In this document: positions 41,760 through 49,709 of the stretch, piece after piece
Layout of the letters: each line of letters begins with the position of its first letter
Numbering within the stretch: position 1 is the stretch's first letter
Assembly (NCBI GenBank): GCA_043745195.1
Contig: JAYTTF010000067.1
Span: 1 to 64,000 of the forward strand
Length of the DNA stretch: 64,000 bases
Source: JANXSF01 sp043745195
Lineage (GTDB): Bacteria > Acidobacteriota > Terriglobia > Bryobacterales > Bryobacteraceae
Direction of reading: 5' to 3'
Notes under the pieces: generated by a model
The model's input: the letters and a program-made list of their open reading frames with translations, nothing else
Database searches by the model: none
What the model was told of the DNA's origin: nothing
Translations under genes and position numbers: made by a program

Positions 41760-44700
41760 CTAGAAAAGCAGCTTCAATCCGAATTGTACTCGACGCGGTT
41801 CGCCGGCACTGGTAATTTGGCCGGTCCCAGCCCCGTTGATATTGGTCCCGGGAAGGCCGAAGAACGGCGTATTGGTGGCGTTGAAGGCCTCGGCTCGAAA
41901 CTGCAGTCTAACTCGTTCCACGATAGCCACCGATTTGGCAAGTGAGAAATCCACATTGTTCAGCGTTGGGCCGGTAAGAATGTTTCTTCCTGAATTCCCG
42001 TAAGTGAAATTGGGCTGCACTTGGAATGCTGTTGTATCAAACCAACGATCAATAGACCGCTGATCCGCAGGCAAAGAACCATCGCGCAGACGATTTGGCC
42101 GGTCAGCGCCGCCGGCGTTGGTTATGCCGCCGCTTGTGCTGACAGTGAATGGCAGTCCGCTGGTTCGTCCAACAATGGCACTGATCTGCCAGCCGCCAAG
42201 AATCGTGTCTGTTAACCGGTTGGCTCTTGCCAGAAACTGTTTCCCTTTTCCAACAGGCAATTCGTAGGTGGTACTCAGCACAAAGTTGTGACGAACATCC
42301 GTCAATGAATTAGCCCGGTTCAAACTGCGATCCCAAGGCTTTAGAACTCCAGTTCCATCGTTGTTGCCAACCTCGTCCACATTGTCGATAGTATGCGACC
42401 AAGTGTATGCAGCAAGGAACGTCAACCCTTTTGAGAAGCGCTTTTCCAGCCGCACCATCAATGCGTTATAGCTCAAGTTTCCCAATGGCTCCTGACGGTT
42501 CACCGCAGTATAGAAAGGCCACAAGCGTCGGTTTGCCACCGGCACGGGAGACGGATCAATATTAAACGGCACGTTGTAATTCACGTTGGAAAGCAGCTTG
42601 TGAGTTCCATTGCCGCTGTAGCCAACCGTTAGCAGCGTATCCAGTTTCAATTCCCGCTGAACGTCGAAGAACCATTGGCTTGAATATTGCGTCGGAAGAA
42701 ACTTATTCGGAGACTCAATGCCCACCAAGTTAGGCCCAGGCACAGTTGTTGCCGGTAATTGCACGGCAGGGAATCCGCCGCTCAAAGTTAATCGTGGGTT
42801 TATGCGGTCAAGCGTGCCAAAGCCAATTTCCACAAAATCGGGAGCCTGATTTTGCGCACGGGCCCACTGCGTCTGTATTGCATCGGCCTGGGCAAAGATC
42901 AAGCCATAGCCGGAGCGCAACACTGTCTTGTTACCAAGTTTATAAGCCAATCCCACGCGCGGTGCGAAGTTGTTCAAATCGTTCTGGCATCCGCAGGCAC
43001 CTTTAAACCTGGTCTGCTTCAGTTGAATGTCGGTTGATCCAGTGCGTGAAAAATCCAGATCGAAAGTGGAAACACCACCATCGGGAAAGACTGGTGCAAA
43101 GTAAATATCGTAACGAATGCCCAGGTTCAGAGTCAGCCGTGGAGTGATTTTCCAATCATCCTGCAGAAAACCGGCGAAATTATTTACCCAAAGATTTTCC
43201 CCATTTTCATTTCCAATCGTCCCGCCACTGGCCATCCCCAACATGAACTCCGCCAAGCCGTCCCCTGTTGCCCCACGGTTAGCCGGGTTTGCAGTGAATT
43301 CGCGCGCAAAGGCGAATTGTCCCCGTGAAAACCGTGCAGCATTGCGGAAAACATTCTGCCGTTTAAATTCCGCACCCACACGAGTGTTGTGCTTGCCCCA
43401 TGTTTTGAAAATCGTATCGTTTACTTGATAGGCTTTCAAATTATTCGTATTCGGCCAGAAGGAACGGGCACCCAATTCCGCATATCCGCCGGGTGAAAAT
43501 CGCGACAATCCGTGATTGTTGGAAACATCGAAGTTCGTTTTTGGAATGCCCTTAATCCCATACTCAGCAAAGGTAGCCGTATCGTAAGGGATGTCAAAGC
43601 TGGTCGGCAATTTGGTAAACCCGAAGCGTACTTCATTGGCAATAGTCGGCGAAATTGTCAGGTTGTAGGATGCGGCGATACTTTGACTGCGAATCTTCGT
43701 GGTGGTAGCTAAGCCCCCATCGGCGGGCAACGGCAGTGGTCCCGGTTCATAGCGATCCCGGTTGCGGCGGCTGTAGCGAACTGAAAGACGGCTCCTGTCG
43801 TTAATGTTGTGGTCCCCTTTAAAATCGTAAGTGTCCACATTATTCGATTCGCTCGGCGCGAAAAAGTAGTTGTTGGCAATGTTCGTATTGTCGGTGGGCA
43901 GCGGATAAAGATTCAGCAGCTTCGGAAATAAAGGGTCCCAGCGGCTCTTCGGCACAATGTTGCCTGCAAACGGCTGCCGAGTAAAGCTTGCAGCAGTGCC
44001 AACAGTGGTGGCAGGATCAAACACCGGACGAATCCGATTGAAATCGCCATTGCGCACTTCCAGAACCGGCACGGTTGACGTGAAGCTGCGCCCCAGTCGA
44101 GTGCGCGTTCCTTCAATAGAAGCAAAGAAAAATGTTTTGTCTTTACGAACGGGTCCGCCAACGGTTCCACCGAATTGACTCTGCTTGTAGGTCGGCTTCT
44201 TAGCTCCTGCTCGATTCGCAAAAAAGTTGGTACCGTCCAGATTCGAATTGCGAAGAAATTCATAAGCAGAACCGTGCAACTGGTTCGTGCCCGATTTGAT
44301 ATTCACAAAAACCTGCCCACCCATTCGATTCCCAAACTCAGCGGACAAATTGTTGGTGACAACACGGAATTCACCCACCGCGTCAACCGACGGTTTCACC
44401 GCTTGCGCTTCAAAGCCAACAGGTCCACCGGAATATGTGCCGGAGTTATCAATGCCATCAATATTCACCTGCACTTGATATCCATGCTGCCCGCCCGCAG
44501 AGAACACGCCTTCCCCTTGAGGCCGTGACCCTCGCGCCGGTGCCGCTCCAGCCGTCAGCCGCGCCAACTCCAGAAAATTGCGTCCATTCAGTGGCAGTTC
44601 CACAATTCGCTTATTGTCGATCACTTGCCCCACTGTAGATGTTTCCGAATCAAGTAATGCTGCCGTCGCAGTGACGTTCACGCTTTCGGTCAAGGTGCCA

Positions 44701-45044
44701 GGTTTCAAGGTGAAATCGATGCGCGCTGCCTGACCCACGTCCAACTTAAAATCGGGAACTTCCGCAGTTGCAAAACCCAAGTTCGCGGCCGCTACTTTAT
44801 AACGTCCAACGGGAAGACCGGGAATAGTATAAAGTCCCGATTGATTCGTGGAGATCTCTCGGCGAAGACCCGTTTCAATGTTTGTGATGGTCACCTTTGC
44901 GGCAGGAATCACAGCATCGGATTGGTCCTTGACAATTCCCTGAATAGACCCGGTTTGCCCATACAAACCGAAAGAAGTGAAGAGTAGAAGCGTAGCAAGA
45001 CTGTAACGTGGAAGCATAATGATTACGGTATCATGGATACTCAA
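41760..45044 (-). CDS. Oar-like TonB-dependent outer-membrane receptor
   Basis: This 1094-residue outer-membrane protein has a signal peptide, then a CarboxypepD_reg domain (about 30-115: GSIQGIVKDQSDAVIPAAKVTI), a plug-like domain with PLNGRNFLELARLTAG and YQVQVNIDGIDNSG, and a long beta-barrel ending in LKLLF with a terminal aromatic residue. Such Oar/TonB-like proteins import large molecules or act in adhesion; the ligand is unknown. The start is TTG 45044: GGAGGA (45054-45059) lies 9 nt upstream of it, while the next ATG (45017) has no ribosome site. The gene is monocistronic. Confidence 0.9.
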   Translation of the reverse strand: MSIHDTVIIMLPRYSLATLLLFTSFGLYGQTGSIQGIVKDQSDAVIPAAKVTITNIETGLRREISTNQSGLYTIPGLPVGRYKVAAANLGFATAEVPDFKLDVGQAARIDFTLKPGTLTESVNVTATAALLDSETSTVGQVIDNKRIVELPLNGRNFLELARLTAGAAPARGSRPQGEGVFSAGGQHGYQVQVNIDGIDNSGTYSGGPVGFEAQAVKPSVDAVGEFRVVTNNLSAEFGNRMGGQVFVNIKSGTNQLHGSAYEFLRNSNLDGTNFFANRAGAKKPTYKQSQFGGTVGGPVRKDKTFFFASIEGTRTRLGRSFTSTVPVLEVRNGDFNRIRPVFDPATTVGTAASFTRQPFAGNIVPKSRWDPLFPKLLNLYPLPTDNTNIANNYFFAPSESNNVDTYDFKGDHNINDRSRLSVRYSRRNRDRYEPGPLPLPADGGLATTTKIRSQSIAASYNLTISPTIANEVRFGFTKLPTSFDIPYDTATFAEYGIKGIPKTNFDVSNNHGLSRFSPGGYAELGARSFWPNTNNLKAYQVNDTIFKTWGKHNTRVGAEFKRQNVFRNAARFSRGQFAFAREFTANPANRGATGDGLAEFMLGMASGGTIGNENGENLWVNNFAGFLQDDWKITPRLTLNLGIRYDIYFAPVFPDGGVSTFDLDFSRTGSTDIQLKQTRFKGACGCQNDLNNFAPRVGLAYKLGNKTVLRSGYGLIFAQADAIQTQWARAQNQAPDFVEIGFGTLDRINPRLTLSGGFPAVQLPATTVPGPNLVGIESPNKFLPTQYSSQWFFDVQRELKLDTLLTVGYSGNGTHKLLSNVNYNVPFNIDPSPVPVANRRLWPFYTAVNRQEPLGNLSYNALMVRLEKRFSKGLTFLAAYTWSHTIDNVDEVGNNDGTGVLKPWDRSLNRANSLTDVRHNFVLSTTYELPVGKGKQFLARANRLTDTILGGWQISAIVGRTSGLPFTVSTSGGITNAGGADRPNRLRDGSLPADQRSIDRWFDTTAFQVQPNFTYGNSGRNILTGPTLNNVDFSLAKSVAIVERVRLQFRAEAFNATNTPFFGLPGTNINGAGTGQITSAGEPRRVQFGLKLLF

Positions 45045-45053
45045 CTACTTTAT

Positions 45054-45059
45054 TCCTCC
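45054..45059 (-). promoter_or_regulatory. ribosome binding site GGAGGA deciding a TTG start
   Basis: On the minus strand GGAGGA is 9 nt upstream of TTG 45044 but 36 nt upstream of ATG 45017, which supports the TTG start of the TonB-type receptor. Confidence 0.6.
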
Positions 45060-45091
45060 GAACAGCCGAGGAACAGTTTGATCCAAGTCCG

Positions 45092-46012
45092 ATGAATGAG
45101 CAAAACCGAGTTCTGTCAGGAATGTTCCGCCCCAGCGAATGGGTGCTGATCGCCTATTTCAGCTACACAGCTATTCTTGCGCTGCAATATCCGCTACCCG
45201 ACGCACAGAAAGCAATTGGACTCGCAGTACCTATTCTTCTATTCCTACTCGGCTACCTTGATTCTGGATATTCATGCAATTGGACCAGTATGGTTCGCGA
45301 TTGGCTTCCTGCCCCCATGGTGCTGGCCGCCTATTGGCAAGTGGATTGGTTCCGCGTCGATTATCATTTGGAGGATCTGGAACGCGTCTGGCTCAACTGG
45401 GATCGAACGCTGCTAAATGACATGGGGCTGCGGGCCGCCGTCGAAAGCCTGGGACCTGTAATTCCTTCCCTGATTGAAATCGCCTATCTTTTAATGTACG
45501 TCGTTCCTCCCTTTTCCATCGCCGCATTCTACATCTTAAAAAAGCGCGAACGAGTGGAACTATACATGTTCCCATTCTTACTCGGCACCCTCTCCGCCTA
45601 TGCTTTGATTTCCCACTTCCCCTCCGGTTCGCCGCGCGTGGAGCATCCCGGGCTGGACATGCCAAACATCCACACCATTTGGCGCCAGTTCAATATTTGG
45701 ATTTTGAACCGCGGCGATATTCAGACCAGCGTTTTTCCCAGTGGGCACGTCACCGCAGCTTTTTCAGCAGCGTTTGGCATGATACTGGCACTGCCGGAAC
45801 GTCCTTGGTTCGGACGGGTTTTACTAATCAATTCCTTCCTGATTCTTGTGGCCACTGTTTATGGCCGGTATCACTATGCTGTAGATGGCTTGGCGGGCCT
45901 TGCCATCAGTTGCTGCTCGCTGGGCATCACTCTTTTTCTGCGGCGAGCAAGCACCAATAAAGCCGAAGCCGTCGCATCAGACTCGCCAGTTACTTTTCCC
46001 GAAGCTAGCTAA
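45092..46012 (+). CDS. PAP2 superfamily membrane phosphatase/transferase (Aur1/Ipt1-like)
   Basis: This 306-residue membrane protein has about six segments. The PAP2 motifs are FPSGSPRVEHP (176-186), VFPSGHV (215-221) and YGRYHYAVDGLAG (257-269), giving the catalytic histidines of SGH and RYHY..D. The longer N-terminal part and the motif spacing are nearer to inositolphosphotransferase-like PAP2 proteins than to short UPP phosphatases. It may act on a lipid phosphate or make a phospho-head-group lipid. It is divergent from the receptor gene and lies 30 bp before an MFS gene with its own -10-like element. Confidence 0.85.
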   Translation: MNEQNRVLSGMFRPSEWVLIAYFSYTAILALQYPLPDAQKAIGLAVPILLFLLGYLDSGYSCNWTSMVRDWLPAPMVLAAYWQVDWFRVDYHLEDLERVWLNWDRTLLNDMGLRAAVESLGPVIPSLIEIAYLLMYVVPPFSIAAFYILKKRERVELYMFPFLLGTLSAYALISHFPSGSPRVEHPGLDMPNIHTIWRQFNIWILNRGDIQTSVFPSGHVTAAFSAAFGMILALPERPWFGRVLLINSFLILVATVYGRYHYAVDGLAGLAISCCSLGITLFLRRASTNKAEAVASDSPVTFPEAS

Positions 46013-46029
46013 CCGCACATCCATAGCGA

Positions 46030-46035
46030 TAAGAT
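46030..46035 (+). promoter_or_regulatory. -10-like TAAGAT before the MFS gene
   Basis: TAAGAT ends 7 nt before ATG 46043, with no Shine-Dalgarno sequence. Confidence 0.45.
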
Positions 46036-46042
46036 AACCCTC

Positions 46043-47233
46043 ATGCTCCAAACCCGCTCGCGCTGGGTGCTTTGTGTCTTCCTGCTACTGGGCACAACCA
46101 TCAATTACCTGGATAGACAAACCCTCAGCCTAATGGCTCCGCTGATGAAAGATGAGTTGGGTTTGGATAACGAACGGCTGGGGCTGCTCTTTTCCCTGTT
46201 CTATTTCTCTTACACTGGTGCGCAATTTTTGGCCGGAGGATTGGTTGATCGCTCAAACCTGCGCTGGGCGTATGGCGGCGCTGTGCTGTTGTGGTCAATT
46301 GTTGGATTACTCACTTCCTTCACCACCAACTTCCTTGGCTTGGGATTGTTCCGCGTACTGCTGGGCATTACCGAATCTCCCAACTGGCCCGGAGCTTTGA
46401 AAATCGTCTCGCGTGCATTGCCTGAAAAAGAAAGAGCCATCGGCAACGGAATCTTCACCAGCGGCCAAAGCATCGGCGCACTCACCGCGCCGCTGATCAT
46501 CCTAACCATCGCCGGAGCCTTCAATTGGCGAATGGGATTTGCAGCCGTCGGCATACTTGGCATCGTCTGGTTTGTCGCCTGGGTGTGGTTCACACGGCGT
46601 CCTGAGTTCAAAAATATTTGGCCGCCCGTCCCTATGGCCAGCGCCACCGCAAGCTATTCAGAAGTGCTGCGGCAACCGAAATTCTGGCTTGTTGCAGTAA
46701 TCACTTCCACTGTGAATCCTATTCTTTATTACAACGTGAATTGGCTGCCCACTTACTTCAATCAGCAACGTGGAATGACCGTCGGTTCACCCGACATGAA
46801 GTGGATTCTAACTCTGATCTATTTCGGGCTCGACCTTGGCTATCTGGCATTCGGCTTGGCCTGTCTGCGTCTACCGCGAGTTGCCGTCATCAGCATGGCA
46901 ACTCTGTTGGTAGCAATTGCCGCAACCGTTCCGTGGATTGAGGATCGTTCCACCATGACCGCCGTCTTGATGATCTCTAATTTCGGGCTGGGCATGTGGA
47001 TGTCCATGTACCTCACTCTCACCCAGGAAGTTTCCAAGCATTCAGTGTCAACAGCCATGGGATTGGCCGGTGGAATTGGATCCCTGGCCGGAGCAATCTT
47101 AATGTATTTCGTGGGATTGGTAACCAAGCAGACACATTCGTTTCAAGGCCCATTTGTTGGAATTGCGATTGCGATTTCCTGCGCCTGGATGGCTGGCGTT
47201 GTTTCTGAACGTAACAGATCAACCCCAAGTTGA
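46043..47233 (+). CDS. MFS transporter, anion:cation symporter (ACS) type
   Basis: This is a 396-residue inner-membrane carrier with about twelve segments. The N-terminus INYLDRQTLSLMAPLMKDELGLDN and FRVLLGITESPNWPGALKIVSRALPEKERAIGNGIF are typical of the ACS group, which imports hexuronates, glucarate, tartrate and other organic anions by proton symport. The substrate is not set; sugar acid is the best guess. Its stop is immediately followed by the stop codon of the convergent YCF48-like gene with no bases between. Confidence 0.9.
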   Translation: MLQTRSRWVLCVFLLLGTTINYLDRQTLSLMAPLMKDELGLDNERLGLLFSLFYFSYTGAQFLAGGLVDRSNLRWAYGGAVLLWSIVGLLTSFTTNFLGLGLFRVLLGITESPNWPGALKIVSRALPEKERAIGNGIFTSGQSIGALTAPLIILTIAGAFNWRMGFAAVGILGIVWFVAWVWFTRRPEFKNIWPPVPMASATASYSEVLRQPKFWLVAVITSTVNPILYYNVNWLPTYFNQQRGMTVGSPDMKWILTLIYFGLDLGYLAFGLACLRLPRVAVISMATLLVAIAATVPWIEDRSTMTAVLMISNFGLGMWMSMYLTLTQEVSKHSVSTAMGLAGGIGSLAGAILMYFVGLVTKQTHSFQGPFVGIAIAISCAWMAGVVSERNRSTPS

Positions 47234-48343
47234 CTACTTCCATTCCAAGATCATGCCGCTGTCCGTTGCCGCCCAAAGCTTTCCAGAAGGGCTGCCAGTA
47301 ACCACTACGCGACGGGCGACAGCGCGATAATCGACAGGCATCTCCAGCCAGACAATTTTGCTATTTTCTGAAAGGGTGCCCTGCAGGATGTGAACTTTCG
47401 ATGGAATCGGATTCGCTCTGAACGACCCAAGCGCTTCCACGCCGCCGATCACAACATGCTTGTTATTCTCCGCGTAAATGGAACTGATCGCCCGATCTTT
47501 TTCCCGATAAAGATTGGTTGTCTTCCCACCAACATAGTTGATCAACATAACCTCGCTGGGCACTGCAAAACTCTGTTCATGCACAAGCAGCGAGATACCA
47601 AACGTATCCTTTAAAATTACTGATTGAATGTGTCCGAACAACGAGGCACTCGTAGCATTCCAACTCTGGCCTCCATTCGCGGTGTCTAACATCAAGGTCA
47701 ATGCTGGCCATTCTCTGCGGCTTGATGCGCGCTCAGGCTCCATCCAATCAGGAAACAAACTGTCATCCCTGCGTTTAGGGCGACTCGCACCAATAATCAT
47801 CATTTTATTGCCATTCTGCGCAATTACCTCAAACGAAGAAGTCTCGGCATTCGACTCAATTTTCTTGCTTTCTGCAAGAGCGGTCCACGTCAATCCGCCA
47901 TCGGTTGTTTTCCAGACAGCCTTGGGATATCCCGATGCATAACCAACCTTTGCAGAATTAAAGTGAATAGCAATCAGGCCATCCATCTTTTTCAGCTTCT
48001 TCCAATCACGCCCGGATTCTTCACTCTTCCAAATTCCACGATCCGTAGCCAACCAGCATTGGGAATCTCCAACGCAGGAAAGGGCCACTGGATGTTCCTT
48101 CAATAGAACTTCCGTCCACTTTGCGCCACCAGTGCTGGTGATCAACACCACAGGTTTCTCTTTTTCTTTTGTGCTGGAGATTACTCCAAAGGCCAAGCCA
48201 CGTTGATCGGACGGAAACTGGATTCCCCGTATTTCAAATGCAGAATCAGTTTGATCGAAAAAATAATTCATCTTCCAACGCTGCTCTTGCGCATTAGCCG
48301 CAACGATCAGGAAAGGAAGAAAGAGTCGACGAATGAAAGCCAT
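47234..48343 (-). CDS. secreted YCF48/BNR-repeat protein
   Basis: Signal peptide at 1-18 (ending AANAQ). The 369-residue protein contains propeller repeats of the YCF48/sialidase-BNR type: ITSTGGAKWTEV, WKSEESGRDWKKL, WKTTDGGLTWTAL and DTANGGQSWNAT, plus RGIQFPSDQRGLAFG and KVGYASGYPKAV. In photosynthetic organisms YCF48 assists photosystem II assembly; non-photosynthetic relatives are unexplained secreted propellers. The Asp-box repeats lack evident sialidase catalytic residues. It lies 8 bp after the GAF gene and is probably co-transcribed with it. Confidence 0.8.
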   Translation of the reverse strand: MAFIRRLFLPFLIVAANAQEQRWKMNYFFDQTDSAFEIRGIQFPSDQRGLAFGVISSTKEKEKPVVLITSTGGAKWTEVLLKEHPVALSCVGDSQCWLATDRGIWKSEESGRDWKKLKKMDGLIAIHFNSAKVGYASGYPKAVWKTTDGGLTWTALAESKKIESNAETSSFEVIAQNGNKMMIIGASRPKRRDDSLFPDWMEPERASSRREWPALTLMLDTANGGQSWNATSASLFGHIQSVILKDTFGISLLVHEQSFAVPSEVMLINYVGGKTTNLYREKDRAISSIYAENNKHVVIGGVEALGSFRANPIPSKVHILQGTLSENSKIVWLEMPVDYRAVARRVVVTGSPSGKLWAATDSGMILEWK

Positions 48344-48351
48344 ATTTAGAA

Positions 48352-48981
48352 TTAGGTTTGGCGAGCAATCGCCGTTGCAAGAGCTAGTTCAATAGTTGGA
48401 GCCATTTTCAGATCTTCCGGTCGAGTATGCACCACTTGCACCAAACAGCCTATCATTTCCCCAACGGTTGAAAGCAACTCCATTTCATCTCCGCTGTGGC
48501 TATGCGGTTGGCGATGTTGAACGTTGATTACTCCAACAACCTTCCCCCGAGCAATAATTGGTGCCGAAAGAAACGCTTCATAAGTGTCTTCTACAAGCTC
48601 ACTGAATGACTTAAATCGGGGATCTTTATAGGCCTCGCAACTCAGTGCCAGAAAGCGCTTCTCACGAGCCACCCAGCCTGTAAGTCCTTCGTTCAACTTA
48701 AGACGAACTTTACCCAGCGAATCTTCTTTGTTATCGCCTGTGGCGGCACACAGCACCAATTCTTTTTGGTCCAGAAGATACACCAGGCAGGAATCGCAAC
48801 TGGTGAATTCCACCACTCGGGCAACAATAGAATCTAAAGATTGGCCAATGCTTTTGCTGGTGGAGAGATACCGGCTGATACGTTGTAATAAGCGTAGTTC
48901 CTGGTCAATCCGCTCCAAGCGGGTTTCAAGATCACGCGTTTTATTGGCCACGTCTCTATTATCCCACTGAAATGACTCCAT
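48352..48981 (-). CDS. GAF domain protein
   Basis: This 209-residue cytoplasmic protein has an N-terminal coiled coil (about 12-45: TRDLETRLERIDQELRLLQR) and one GAF domain (about 48-185) with CLVYLLDQKELVLCAATG, GLTGWVAREKRFLAL, DPRFKSFSELVEDTYEAFLSAPI and GVINVQHRQPHSHSGDE. This is the FhlA/NifA-type GAF fold, which binds small ligands. There is no output domain, so it probably works by protein contact. It starts 8 nt downstream of a TATTCT hexamer that overlaps the divergent methyltransferase promoter. Confidence 0.88.
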   Translation of the reverse strand: MESFQWDNRDVANKTRDLETRLERIDQELRLLQRISRYLSTSKSIGQSLDSIVARVVEFTSCDSCLVYLLDQKELVLCAATGDNKEDSLGKVRLKLNEGLTGWVAREKRFLALSCEAYKDPRFKSFSELVEDTYEAFLSAPIIARGKVVGVINVQHRQPHSHSGDEMELLSTVGEMIGCLVQVVHTRPEDLKMAPTIELALATAIARQT

Positions 48982-48988
48982 TAAACGC

Positions 48989-48994
48989 TAGAAT
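48989..48994 (+). promoter_or_regulatory. -10-like TAGAAT before the methyltransferase gene
   Basis: TAGAAT ends 7 nt before ATG 49002. CTGAAA (48967-48972) with a 16-nt spacer is a fair -35. It overlaps the minus-strand hexamer 48990-48995. Confidence 0.55.
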
Positions 48995-48995
48995 A
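48990..48995 (-). promoter_or_regulatory. -10-like TATTCT before the GAF gene
   Basis: On the minus strand TATTCT ends 8 nt before the ATG at 48981. It shares five bases with the plus-strand TAGAAT, making a two-way -10 element. Confidence 0.5.
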
Positions 48996-49001
48996 GTGAA
49001 A

Positions 49002-49709
49002 ATGAGTTTCGCTCCCTCTCCGGATTTTTCCAAACTTCCGGCAGATCAGTATTTGGAGTTTCACAAGCGCCGCTACGTCTTCTTGTTGGACAAAGTGCAC
49101 GCCATCCTAAATGGTGAAGCCGATGCTTCGTGGCGATTCCTAGACGTCGGTCCAGCATTCCAAACTCATCTTTTGCGCGAAGCCTTCCCCAAGGCCAAGG
49201 TAGATACCGCAGGCTTTATTGACAACCGCTTTCCTGCACGCGTCGGTGAGGCGCACTTTCAGACGGATCTGAACGAAGTGGATCAGCCCGAAATCGGCGG
49301 TTACCATCTCATCATCATGGCTGAAGTACTCGAACATTTATACGCCCCACCAACACAAGTGCTTCGACGAATTGGCCAATGGTTAAAACCAGGAGGATCC
49401 ATTCTTCTGCAAACACCCAACCCTGTCAGCCTAGGCAAACGGAAACAACTGTTGACAGGCCATTCCCCATTTGAAATCATTCGTGACAATCCCACCAACC
49501 CTGGTCATTTCTGCGAATACACCGTGGAAGATCTCAATTCAGTTGCAAGTAATGCAGGCTTTGAGGTGACTGACGTCTGGTTAACGAACTACTTCGGTCC
49601 TGGCGGATTCAAAAACCAAATCTACGATTTTCTGTGTAGTGTCCTGCCTGGCAATTTGCAGGATGGCATCACTGCTGTGTTGCGAAAAAAGCTGCCTACT
49701 GATTCGTAA
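49002..49709 (+). CDS. class I SAM-dependent methyltransferase
   Basis: The Rossmann-type methyltransferase motifs are WRFLDVGPAFQTHLLREAFP (motif I, somewhat degenerate), DTAGFIDNR, YHLIIMAEVLEHLYAPPTQVLRRIGQWLKPGGSILLQTPNP (motifs II-III), and a C-terminal helix-strand region. ATG 49002 is used in place of the in-frame ATG 48972 because the -10-like TAGAAT is 7 nt before it. The EVLEHL/LKPGG pattern is that of Methyltransf_11/23 enzymes acting on small molecules or glycans. Substrate unknown. It overlaps the convergent ArnT-like gene by 14 bp. Confidence 0.85.
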   Translation: MSFAPSPDFSKLPADQYLEFHKRRYVFLLDKVHAILNGEADASWRFLDVGPAFQTHLLREAFPKAKVDTAGFIDNRFPARVGEAHFQTDLNEVDQPEIGGYHLIIMAEVLEHLYAPPTQVLRRIGQWLKPGGSILLQTPNPVSLGKRKQLLTGHSPFEIIRDNPTNPGHFCEYTVEDLNSVASNAGFEVTDVWLTNYFGPGGFKNQIYDFLCSVLPGNLQDGITAVLRKKLPTDS

